Shown here piece after piece: positions 1 to 10,762 of a stretch of DNA of 64,000 nucleotides; the first letter of the stretch is position 1; each line of letters begins with the position of its first letter. The DNA is from Otis tarda. Lineage: Eukaryota > Chordata > Aves > Otidiformes > Otididae. Made by a program: the position numbers and the translations under genes. The notes beneath the pieces are model-generated. The model was not told the DNA's origin and made no database searches. It worked only from the letters and a program-made list of their open reading frames with translations. The stretch is taken from contig CM048557.1 in assembly GCA_026413225.1 (NCBI GenBank), positions 65,772,987-65,836,986 of the forward strand, given 5' to 3'.

Positions 1-736
1 TTAATGTAAAATACAGTTTTCAACAAGATGAAAGTGACTCCATACCCATCTCCGAGGCTGCTTCTTTCAGTACATGTGTCCTCTTAGTCCTCTTCCTTGG
101 ACAAGTGTTTTGAAACCAAGCAGGTCCTGCTCAATTGGCCCCTGCTAAACATCATGGCCAAATCCTGCACCTTCCCCAGCCAGATCCTGCTGGGTTAACC
201 CTCAGCTCCATGTTTCTAAAGCCAGCCCAGACCACCAGTACCCACCAGTGTGCTCCACGGCCAGGTGGGGAGCGCTGGCAGTACTGCTGTCCACTGTGGG
301 TTAAATACCGGTCCTTAAACCGCCGGTGACTCGCGCAGCAAAATCTGAGTGTCTATGCAATGCTTTTTGCAAGCACATCCACTGCAGCTAACATCCTAAG
401 CCAAGCAAAGAAATCCCGATTCCAGAGTTGCTGGCAAATACAGATTATGCAGGTTTTGGTCTTAATCATTTGTGAAACAAGGTGAGACACTTGTGCCAGG
501 CATCTTGACTGGTCAATGTCAAATTCTTATTTAAGGGAACAGTATCAGAGATTATGAAAAAAAAACTAGGAAGAAAACAAATTGCCTGTAAATAGATTTT
601 GGCAAAGTGGGAAAAACAGAACCTATGGACCAATCTCCTTTACTGTAAAATCAGACCAGAACCTGCTGACAAACCCCCTCATTTCTGAGATGTGCAAAAC
701 CCATGGTGAGACCCAGGTCCCTGTTTCACAGCCCAG
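1..736. other. Left-edge sequence without a recognised gene
   Basis: AT/GC-balanced sequence. No repeat, exon or RNA gene recognised. It may be intronic if the candidate exons to the right are real. Confidence 0.5.
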
Positions 737-892
737 GTGACAGCATGTTTGAAGGCGAGGAGCCATGCGGAGCTGATGGCCCTGCTGGAGCATCGCTGCC
801 GGGAGCTGCTTGGCTCCCTGCGGGATCGCACCTTCCAGGCTGCAACACCCGAGCTGCAGATGAAAGAGCTGAGCTTGCAGCTGGGCAGCAAG
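737..892 (+). CDS. Candidate exon of an unrecognised coiled-coil protein
   Basis: 156 bases, 52 open codons, preceded by CACAGCCCAG (acceptor-like) and followed by AAG|GTTTGT (donor-like, not strong). Both ends are in phase 0. The peptide contains HAELMALLEHRCRELLGSLR and TPELQMKELSLQLGSK, with leucines spaced as in a helix or coiled coil and CTG-rich codon use unlike the flanks. The annotation stops at the splice-like ends because the longer open frames run into intron-like sequence. I do not recognise the protein. It could be a real exon of a plus-strand gene extending left of the window, or a chance GC-rich stretch. Confidence 0.4.
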
Positions 893-1666
893 GTTTGTAT
901 AAACATTCAGTGCCTTCTTTCATCCCCCAATTTGAAAATTTTGTGGAGAGAGAATCTGGGATGTTTCCAGCACGGATTTTTGAAAGCCTGGAAGGTATCT
1001 GATACCTTGTCCAGCGCTCCCCCCTGGTCCCCACACTCCTTGAAAGAGAAACATCTGCTCCCTCAGGACTTTCACTCCATGTCATCTGGCCACTGCTAAG
1101 TGCCTGTCCCCAGGCACAGCGAGGGACCCTCAGCTGATAAAAAGGAGAAGGGGGCTGGGAGCCCAGCCGGGGACAGCGAGCCCTCCTGACCACAGGGGAC
1201 AGAGGCAAGATGAAAGGGATGTGTATTTTCCCAGGTGATCCCAATAGCATCTCAAAGCCCCGGCTTTCTCACTCTGGCTTTAGCCCTAAAACAAACAAAC
1301 TGGTGCCAATTTGAATACGCCAAGGGCTGGCTGATTTGAGCCTCTTGTTGTGTTTTCACAGTCAGCAGCCGACTGGAATTCAAAGGGGTAGGAAAAAGAA
1401 AATAATAACAGCAGATTGATAAGATTCCCCAACCCATTCTGGGAAACACTGGGGCTTAAGTCCCAGGCAGGCTGTGTGAAGAGCGGGCTGTTCCAGCACG
1501 AGAATATCAAAGCAAAGAACGAGGGGAGTTGTCCCAGCAGGGATCAGCGAGATAGCGGCTCGCTTTCCCTTTACTCCTGCTGCACCAGATAAGGGCTTAT
1601 TTTGGGGACATTTAGACCCCCGGGGCTGGAGCACCATCTGGCAGCCCACCAAAGCCAGCAGCACAG

Positions 1667-1792
1667 CTTCCAGAGCTCTACGGAGAAGCATCCAAAACCT
1701 CAGGTCAGGAGGATCTTCCCGTGGTCCTTGTGCGTCTGTGCTGGTATTTCTTCTGCTTGCTCGGAGGGCTCTGGGTGCTCTCAAGCTTGCAG
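1667..1792 (+). CDS. Candidate exon with a transmembrane-like segment
   Basis: 42 codons between AGCAGCACAG (acceptor-like, poor pyrimidine tract) and a strong donor CAG|GTACCG. Both ends are in phase 0, matching the candidate exon at 737-892. The peptide has an acidic lead-in (LPELYGEASKTSGQEDLP) and then about 22 mainly hydrophobic residues (VVLVRLCWYFFCLLGG, then LWVLSSL), which look like a membrane helix. If it is not spliced, the frame runs on to a stop at 1934-1936. A coiled coil followed by a C-terminal membrane helix would suggest a tail-anchored protein, but this is inference. Confidence 0.3.
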
Positions 1793-4610
1793 GTACCGCC
1801 AGAGAAAAGGGACACAGGGACACGCAGCCTGCCGTTCCCAGCTGGGCAGGTGGAAGACTGTGTCCGCGTGCGATTGCTCCAGGAGCTGCTCCCCACACGG
1901 CTCACAGCCCCAAGCTTTTCCTATCACGTGAAGTGAAATCCAGCAGCCTCCCTGCAAGGGTCGGTCAGTGGATATAATTAACAGGGTATCAGCTCCCATA
2001 ATAAGAGCGTGCTGGGATAGCAGCACGTTGGCTCCTTGCTGACCTGCCAAAGCTTCACAGGCTCTTTGAAGTCGGCTGCCTGCCAGGGCTGGGACACAGA
2101 GAAACGCTCCCGCCGCGCGTCCCATCCCGGCCACAGCACACGTTGTGCTGGCTGCAGAGCTGCGGGGATTATGAAGTGTCATGATAAGTGCCTGGAAATC
2201 CCTGCTGGTGTTTTGGCTGATGGCAGCCACTCTGATAAAGTGTAAAGAAGGGGACCCGCTGGGCAAATGTGCTCTTACCATCTCCTGCCCTGGCTGCAAA
2301 GTGAATCAGCACCTCCAGCTGGGAATTTCTGCTTGTGTCCTTGCCAGTCGCTGCCTTGTCTCATCAGACCCAGTTTTGGTAGGGAGAGGGATTCAGTGCG
2401 TATCTTAAATCTCTAAATCCTGGAGTTAAATGAGTTGTTAAGAGAAGAACGTTGTTGTAAAGAAAACCGGAAAACATGAACCAAATCTACCTCAGAGGTA
2501 TAAAAACAAAGCGGAGTAAAAAGGTCCCATATTCACTGCGAGTCTTGTGTGACTCCTAAGCTCACCGTTGGTTTTTGGGATGCTGCAGGGCTGCAATCCC
2601 ACCCACAGGACTGATACTGCAGGTGTCCATGCAGATGTTGCAGCTTTTTGCCATCAGACTGTGGCTGCATCCAGCTCCACTGGAGACAAGCTGATTGCAA
2701 ATCTGAGCCCTGGAGGCCTACAAGCTCTTTACAGGGATGGCTGAGAGTCACCCAGCTCTGCTATAAATGGGAAGGAAAAAAGGGCACTGGAGCTGTGGCC
2801 TCATGTGTGGTGGCAGGGCTGCTTCAGCTGAGTCCCCCATCCCCTGCCCACCAGCTCTGCCCGCTGCAGTACATCTGGTCATGCAGCTCTGCTCACATGT
2901 GGGGATGTGGTTTGGGGGGAAAGCCAAAAAAAAGAACCCAACAAAAAGAGGGGTTTTGTCACCTGGATGATCTCCATAATCCACTAGCATGACAAAAAAG
3001 GCAGAAGTGAGCAGCTGGAAAGACAGTCTCTAAGAGAGTATTAATACAGTTGTGAAACCACAGCCTAAGGGGACGTGTCTCTTCGTCGCAATTCATTGCC
3101 CACCAAGGACCAGGGGTGGAGATTTTTGACATGTCCTTACAAGGCAGCCTGTCCCCACACTGTCTCCCCCCCATCAGCCTGTGCAGAGACAGTTTGGGAC
3201 CAGGGACACATGCCACCCACAGCAAAGCAACATGTTCCCCATCAGGCCCTATTAAAAGATCAGCAGCACAACACGGAAAACAATTAAAAAATGACAATGA
3301 CGGATGAGTTCATCCCACCCCGTCTGGAAACACTGCTCACCCTTCCCAGGGCCAACCTCTGTCCTGGGGACCTGGCCTTCAACTTGCAACCCCCTTCCAG
3401 GGGGGAGCTCCGCTCCTGCCAGCGGGATCCTGTTGTGCTCCCTTGGACATCCCACAAACCCTGCTTGGGGCTGCCAGCCTGTGTTTGAGAGTCACCGGCC
3501 TGGGATTTGAGCACAGGGCAGACTTGCTTTGACTTGATTGATTGGTCTGCGATTGTAGCCATCTAGGAAAGGATCCACTTTTGTGTCCTAAAAATTAGCA
3601 TCTTCCAGCATCCAGTCTAATAGCGAGCATTATCCTGTGTTGTGAGCTAGCCCAGAACTAATAACCTGCAAGAAAATAATTCAACTCCCTTATCCTGCCC
3701 GCTAAATACTCCCGATATGTCATTTCAGTGTCAAACCTCCCAGAGTCGTTACCCTCCCCAGCATCAGACTGCACGGCGACGTGCAGGGCAGCCTGAGCCA
3801 GAGGCTCCTGCCACAGTCAGCAAAGGAGTGTGTTTTACATTAGGCACATTAAGAGGAACCGTCCTATTGCAAGGAATATTAAATTAAAGGAAAACAGCAA
3901 GGAGAAGAATTCAGCCCTGGTTATACAGAGAGGAACACAGGACCAGCCGTAGATTTAAAGCATGTGGAAGCACACTGTAATTTCCTTGGTCTGTTTGAGC
4001 TGTCTAAAGTTACAGACACAGTTATGGTTGCGTTTCATAACTCCAGGGACAGATGGCAAATTTGCTCTTATGTTGTCTCCTCTGCTTCTCGGGACAGTCA
4101 TGCCATGCCATAAAGCCCTTTACCCCGTGATTCTAAAAAGGGAAATCCTCTGTGGTCCTACACTAGAGCTCAAGGGAGCGGAGCGGACATCCTTGCTGAA
4201 GAAGCGTATGTGTGTGTGTGAGCGTGCATTTGTGTGTTACCTGCCAGCGCAGCAGCCCAGGGTGTGAGGTTTCTTGCCTACGGCACAGCACCAGCATTGC
4301 AAACCTTGTGCTCAGGCCCCGATAAATCAGCAAACCTGTCCCGTCTCCTCACCTGGGCAGGCTCCAGCTGCATCACAGCCACTCACCTTCCCCAGCTATC
4401 CCCGCCTCCAATTCCTGCAGACCTTTCACGAGGAGGCCCACACATTTTTTTCCTTCCCTCCAGGTCTTTCCCACCTCCTGTCAGCCTGCAGCACTTGGAA
4501 AAAATACGAGATTCCCCAGCCAGGATTTACTAATAGCAATACAAAATGCAAAACCACCTACACTTCTCCATCACGGTCCTGCCACATGGGATGGCTCAGC
4601 GACAGGCTGA

Positions 4611-4654
4611 GGTCTAGGAAAGGTCTAGGAAAGGTCTAGCTAAGGTCTAGGAAA
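4611..4654. repeat. 11-bp tandem repeat, four copies
   Basis: GGTCTAGGAAA repeated four times with exact 11-base spacing; the third copy reads GGTCTAGCTAA. A minisatellite-type array. Confidence 0.9.
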
Positions 4655-5749
4655 GCCCTGCATAAACTGTTTGTTTCATATTCACAGAGCAGCGAGAGAT
4701 AGGAACGACTCGCCTGAAGCTTGTCTGAACCCAAGGTGGACCCAGGGCCGCAGCAGCTGGACTCAAATAATTAGGGAACTATTGAAAGGCTCAACAACAC
4801 TGGACAGAGAGGTCTGGCTCCTTGTAAAGATAGCGGTCAGAAGGAAACTTCAGATGCTCCTCCAGATCAAGATTTTTCCAAAACTCGAGCGTGCTTAGAT
4901 CTGAAGGCCTGGCTTGGCCTTTTCTCTGCTGCTAACAGCATTCAGTGTGAAATGTACAGCATGCTGGAGAGCGCTAATGCCTTGCAGACCTGGCTTGTGT
5001 CATTCCCCAGCATTATTTATACAAAACTATTTAAAAACACAGGCTAAAACTCGTATATTGTCTGTGTGGAGGATTCATTTTATCTAATCTTGTCCACCTC
5101 CTCCCTTACACTAGGCACCCAACTTAGAGATGAGTGAAGTCCTCAAAGCTCCTTCACAGTCAAAGGGTAGAAGCAGGTAATGCGTCTGTCCTAACCTGGA
5201 CACCCATCCTGGGAAGAGAAAAATCACCTTCTAGCCATGTGTCCCCCTCCACCAGCCACAGAGTCAGCTCTGAGAAGTTACTTCAGCTAAATGCTTGGCT
5301 GTTAGCAGGGTAGAGTAGGTAAGATGAATCTTCTTGGTGTGACTAAAGAACCTAATTCCCATTTCCAGTAGCGACTTAGGCACCCCTAGCCAGGTGGTTA
5401 GATTCATCAGGGACCTAAAAATACCGATAATGATTTGCAGGCTGTTACAGTAAGGAATGCCAGGCTGTTCAGCAAACTTCAGGGTTCATTAGTCACACAG
5501 CTGCCTGCATACTTTTGAAGAAGTTTCTTCCCTCTTTGGTGTCCCAGCTCTAAAAAGTCTTGCACACAAGCCTGCACGCAGCTCCTCTATCCAAGGCACG
5601 ATGTAGGGTCTTTGGGGCAGGGCTTTTGGTCTGTTTTGTTAGTCCAATGCAGAACACACCATCCATCTCCCAGGTCTGAACCTTGAACACTACCATAATA
5701 CCAAGAACGGGAAAGAAAGAACAAGCCTGGCAGCTACCAACGAAGATTG

Positions 5750-5839
5750 AAGCCTGAAGTTCCTCAGTGTTGTGCATTTGTCACTGCCTTTTCAGACATA
5801 TTTTCCCTTCTCTGTACACATCTGAGGAACTTCAGGCTT
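5750..5839. repeat. 18-bp perfect inverted repeat with 54-base spacer
   Basis: AAGCCTGAAGTTCCTCAG at 5750-5767 is exactly complementary in reverse to CTGAGGAACTTCAGGCTT at 5822-5839. A transcript from either strand could form an 18-bp stem with a 54-nt loop. The core TGAAGTTCCTCA recurs in the direct repeat at 5986-6047. Confidence 0.85.
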
Positions 5840-5985
5840 GGCTGGGAACAGGCAAGACCCTGCCTCTAGACCTGTCTCCTAGTTTAAGTCTGCTTCAGCA
5901 GGAGTACAGGAGATACTACTCTCTCCACTTCGTGTCCTTCTAAGGAGAAGGAATTGAGCTAAATCCAAGCAAGTCATGGGGAAAG

Positions 5986-6047
5986 CTGACAAGAAACCTT
6001 CATGAAGTTCCTCACCCTGACAAGAAGCTTTCATGAAGTTCCTCATC
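5986..6047. repeat. Two-copy 31-bp tandem repeat
   Basis: The unit begins CTGACAAGAA and ends TCATGAAGTTCCTCA. Copies start at 5986 and 6017 and differ at a few bases. Each copy holds TGAAGTTCCTCA (6003-6014 and 6034-6045), the core of the inverted repeat found about 250 bases upstream. Confidence 0.85.
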
Positions 6048-6404
6048 TTCTGCAGAAGGAATAACAGTATCCTTGGCAGAAGTGAGCCAAATATTACAGA
6101 AGAGGCAGCAAACTAGGCAATCACTGCAGAGGTGCCTCACACTGTAAAACAGCTCCTAATACCTGGACTTGTTAGCATCAAAGACCACACACTCTGAGGC
6201 AGATCATCTGCCTTTCGTTAGGTCCGGGATTACGCTGCGAGTGTCTCATTAGATCTCCAGCGCTGCCAGACAAACACAGCCAGCCTACTCGGTGCAGCAG
6301 CAAAAGTGTCCTCTCCATCTTTATTACTGCTGCACGAGCCAGCGCGGCTGTAGGAAATCCAAGGTGGTCTGACAGTAGTTTCCTCTGTCAGCAAAATCCC
6401 AAGG

Positions 6405-6420
6405 AAAAAAAAAAAAAAAA
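6405..6420. repeat. Poly(A) tract
   Basis: Sixteen consecutive A. No processed gene or SINE body was recognised to its left. Confidence 0.9.
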
Positions 6421-7948
6421 GGAAAAAGTTGCAAGCATAGCAACAAGCTGGATAATCAGCTGCAATTCAAAGCAAGGAGGATATCTGTTTATTCCATTGG
6501 TTTATCCACTGCATCTCAGAGCTTTCTGCTTTGCAACATCCATCCCGATGCTCAGTGGGTAAATAAATACTCCCAGACACAAACTGCAAAAATTAGCCAC
6601 CACTAAACACTCTTGTTTTCTGTAAGCTCTTTTCCATCGCTCCAGCAAAGTTGAAATGATCTTTCTTAAGATAATTGCCTCACTGTCGACAATTCAGTCG
6701 TCTGCAAGATGAGGAATGACCGAAGGAGCTGAATCTGCTCCGTGCCGCACCCCTGCGCCGGGGTGACAGCCCGACACGGTCACTGCACGCCGAGATCGAG
6801 CCCTCCCCGCAGCGTGGCTGCCCAAAAAGGCGGACGACATCCCTTCAGAGGCTGCGTTCGGCATCCCCCCGCTGCTCCCTTTCCACAGCCCTCCAACCCT
6901 AAAGGAAACATTAAGTGTGAAATATTGCAAACCAAGGAAAATCTTGCTTTAAAGGCAAAAAGGAATAAAAATAATAATCAAGGGGCACAGCTAGGAAGAG
7001 GGCTTTGAAGGGCTGGCAGCACGCTGCTTACTGCCAAATATTTCCAGCTCTCAGTCGGAGCAGGGAGGGATAGAGCAGCTGGAAGGTCAGCGCTCCTCAG
7101 AGTTTGAGGAGTAACAGCCAGAGCACTTTGTACTCAAAACAGGGCTTGGCGAAACTTTGGGAAATCAAGATTTTTGTCAGACTTTGCAAGCTATTTTAGT
7201 CACTGTTGTTGCTGGGCATTTAGAGACAAAATAATAAAGGCTGGGGGAGAGGGACTGCTACAATTTAACCCAAGGACCTATGTCCTCTCCGAGGCTCAGA
7301 GGAATGGATGACCTGCAGATATCGCTTGTTGGCTTGTACGCTGTATAACATACCGTCCACTGCTTCCCATTTCCTCTCTGCCTTTTGTTTGTTTTCTTTT
7401 TTAGACAGGCTCCCTAGGCTGTGTTTTCGCTCTTTTTACCCTGTTTCAAAGATTTTTCACTCTGTGGGATCTTTTCTCTCTGCACTGAAGAGCTGCGTTG
7501 TACTGAGAAGGAGCCAAACGCGCAGAACCTGACTGCCGTATCCGACGCAAACTGGAAATCCTCCCATCTAGACCTGCTGCCATCAGGTGTCTGCTCCTCA
7601 GACCTGATGCAGTTTGTACCATCATTCCCAAACGCACCACAGCCACAAGGCAAGGTGGGTTAACAGTATGAAGATCTGGTCTTTGCCATCCTGATGGCCT
7701 AAAAGAGGTGGGTAGCCAGCTGGTGGCATTTGTCCTTTTTTTCTGCCTTTATGCTGGAGGACACTGATTAGGAGCAGGCGGTCCTAAACACGGAGGCCCT
7801 GAGCTCCTGCAGCTCCTGCGTTAAAAATAAGGTGAACGAAAGGATCTTGCTGCAATGTGCATCTACTGCTTCCAGACCATCTCCTCTGCTGGCTCAGTGC
7901 TCCCCGCAGGAACTGCTCGTCATTAAACAGATATGAATAACAAGTCCC

Positions 7949-7978
7949 TTTTTTTTTTTCTTTCTTTCTTTCTTTTTT
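7949..7978. repeat. T-rich tract with TTTC repeats
   Basis: An 11-base T run followed by TTTC units, then six T. Simple sequence. Confidence 0.9.
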
Positions 7979-9813
7979 AATCCATTGCACAAGCACAGTC
8001 TGGAGAACATTTTCTGCAGCTGCTTGTGTGTCACCCATCTCTTTTCTCGGGGCCCTGGGAACAATGGGGCCTGGTGTTTGCTGTCAGAGGCCGGGGCGCA
8101 GCTCTGCCCTACCATCTGTTCGGGGCGGTGGGACAGTCACGCTCTCCTCCTCCTGCCTGGCACTCGCGCAGCAGCTCTGAAAATGGAGCCAGACAAGGCG
8201 GCCGTGAGCATCCATCAGCAGGCAGCACGGCGAGGGCTTCTTCCAGAATCCTGGCAAGGGGAAGGTGACCCATGGGAACCTCCTGGGAAGCTGCGGTAGA
8301 TGACTTGGTGTTGGCCAGGGCTCAGTGACACCCATCAGACATCAGTCTCCAAGGCTCAGATGGTCAACACGAATGATTCATCGGGGAGTTAATAAAATAA
8401 TCGATGCTGGGGACAACGCCCTGGAGTAATTGATAACTGGGGTCCTCCAGGTAACAGCTGGCACTGACAAGTAATAATCGCCTGGCCAAGGGAAAATTGC
8501 CTCAGTGCAGATCATTGTCAAAGACGTCTGCTGCATGTGATAGGTATCACCGATATGTCTCTCTCCACCTCCTGCTTCATCAACAGGGAGTGAATCTGCT
8601 TTATTGGAAACCCCCCGCCTGCTCCCCAATTACATCCACCACAACTAGATAATTTTAGAGATTGCTCCCCAGCCACTACCTACCCTGATCTTTGCAAACA
8701 CAAGTAATGATCGCTGCTCCTTGTTTTATTAAGGGTCTGCTGAGCTCAGAGACCTCAAAATGCCACCTTGCAAATATTAATTCACGATGCTTCACATTTG
8801 CCTCTGGTGTCAAGGAAACACTCGCAACCATTCCCAGTTAATCATAAAAACAGAGGCTGTTCTTCACTATTGTTCTCATAAAAACTGCTCAGAAAATGTT
8901 GGCTGGATCATGTGCTACATTCATTGCAAATGTTGTCTTTAATTTATTTTTAAAAAGCATAACCACTCACTCATATTTTGGTGCCCACTATAAATCAGCT
9001 CTGTTTGAAAACTAGACAAAAACACCACATTGGTTGAGCCTCTGGGCTTTTATTTTGTTTATCTACAGGTCTAGGTAAACCGTTGGCTGCAAGGAAGGTT
9101 AAATACAACAAACCGGAGGAAAGTAGTTCACCTGTTTAAATTAATTTACCCATGAATTCTGCTTGTGGCTCCTACAGCTGCAGGGCACCCCTGCACAGTA
9201 ACCTTCAGTCTGCAGGCTGCACCTGCCCTTATACCAAACACCTTGGGCAACCCCAGCCCCAGCAATTTAACCCAAATTCAGAGGCAAAGGGGCAATTTCA
9301 CCTTCTGTCGACACATCTGGAATGCATCAAGCTGCCAGCAGTCCCCTCGCCCTCTTAGCCCAAAGTGCTACATCTGATCATCTAGTTAGGGCCCAGTTCA
9401 ACAAAAGCACCTAAACCTGAGCCTAATTTTAAGTTAACTTTGTGCCAAGTATTGTGCCGAGTAGGGGTGGGTGCTCGCCTGCCCTGCTAACAGCAACCAT
9501 GTGCATGCAGACAGACAGGAGCCTGTGACTTGATGATTTTTCTAGCCCCTTGTCAATCATGTGTTTCCCTCTCTGCAAATTCCCCAGTGACAAACCCAGC
9601 ACCCGAAAGACCCATATCCTCCACAGTCACTTATTTATGGTGCTGAGACTCTAAATGGGTACTTGGTAAATCTCCTTTGCGAGGGAGCGGGGTCAGAACT
9701 GCCAATATTATAATACAGCCTAATCATTTGTCAGTTCTCCCCTTCACACCATTACTCCTCATCCAACAGCTCCGGCTTTTGGCGCTGAATACTAATGTCA
9801 CGGGCTCATCAGT

Positions 9814-10587
9814 ATGCTGGAGGGCTGCGCGTGCATCTCAGCCACGCACGCCGGTAGCATGAAATCCGTGGAGGGCGTAACGAAAATTCACACGCGGCTC
9901 CCTAACGCCATCAGCGTGCCTCTTACCTATCCCTGGCATAATGTCTATACCTATCCCAGCTGTCCCATGGATTTGGCCCTGCCACACTCATCACCACCGA
10001 CACAGACAAGACTCCTTTGTGAAATGCAAGGGAGTTGCCCAGGGGGAAAAAAAAACCAACAACAACTCCTTTCCCTGCCTGGCTCTACCTTTCTCACTTT
10101 TTATACAAACCATTCATTTACAAAGCTCCTCCTGTGCTTAAAGCATGACCTTGAGCAGAAATGCCTTGCTCTTCTTAAGGGACCTAGCAAGCTCCTGGAA
10201 GCACAGAAAAATCAGGCAGGGAACTGCAGAGATCAGCAGCCCTTTAAATTGTGGGATGGGATACAAAGCAAGGCAGCAACCACCTTGTCTGAACCAGTGG
10301 GGTCCAGAGGGGTAGATCCTGACCACATGGAAAAGCTATCAAAATCTAACCCAGTCTGCCCATTCTTAACCAGTAAGCCGCGAACCTGGCTTGGGGTGGA
10401 CAGGCAGCCCTGGGTCCGTAAGGAAGGACACCTGCAAGAACCGTCCTGTTTCTCCATAGGCAGGTGCACCAATCTGAACCCCATCCATCCTGACTCATGT
10501 GCCTGCATGAGTCAGAACTCTCATAATGGTTATATCACAGAAATAATGGAGAGAAGAGAAAACTCCATGATCTCAGGCACTGAGTAA
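9814..10587 (+). CDS. Long open frame of unknown nature (257 codons)
   Basis: The longest open frame outside DACT1 and the CpG island. It starts at ATGCTGGAGGGCTGC and ends with a TAG-type stop at 10585-10587. It has no domain, signal peptide or repeat that I recognise, and it crosses a run of A (10050-10058) that codes a Gly-Lys-Lys patch. Residue composition is not clearly protein-like. No splice sites or homologous neighbours support it. Most likely non-coding; it could be part of a long non-coding RNA. Confidence 0.12.
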   Translation: MLEGCACISATHAGSMKSVEGVTKIHTRLPNAISVPLTYPWHNVYTYPSCPMDLALPHSSPPTQTRLLCEMQGSCPGGKKNQQQLLSLPGSTFLTFYTNHSFTKLLLCLKHDLEQKCLALLKGPSKLLEAQKNQAGNCRDQQPFKLWDGIQSKAATTLSEPVGSRGVDPDHMEKLSKSNPVCPFLTSKPRTWLGVDRQPWVRKEGHLQEPSCFSIGRCTNLNPIHPDSCACMSQNSHNGYITEIMERRENSMISGTE

Positions 10588-10671
10588 CCACAGAGGGACA
10601 AATGATCCATCCCCAAAGCACTTATGGTATGACTGAATGAGAGAGAAAGGCTAGGATGGAAACAAAGAGGG

Positions 10672-10762
10672 AGAAGATGTACCTACAATCACCTAGCACG
10701 GTAGCGGCAGAGCTGAGAACGGATCCAGCTCCCAACCCTGGGCTCAGCACCCTACTGACCTG
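10672..10762 (-). mobile_element. MIR-like SINE fragment, reverse orientation
   Basis: CAATCACCTAGCACGGTAGC, then GGCAGAGCTGAGAACGGATC and an AACCCTGGGCTCAGCACCCT block follow the order of a reversed MIR core (cacacagctagtaagtggcagagc, then the tRNA-like box B, then the head). About 90 bases remain. Confidence 0.55.

Larger units (their letters stand above)
1793..9813. other. Gene-poor interval
   Basis: Many short open frames on both strands, none with family resemblance. Contents recognised: the 11-bp array (4611), the inverted and tandem repeat pair (5750-6047), a poly(A) (6405) and a T-rich tract (7949). A weak match to an old interspersed element (CTAATTCCCATTTCC...GACTTAGGCACC) lies near 5350-5395. 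Confidence 0.7.

Noticed and set aside
1380-1898. 172-codon minus-strand open frame
   Set aside because: No recognisable domain; overlaps the exon-like segment on the other strand.
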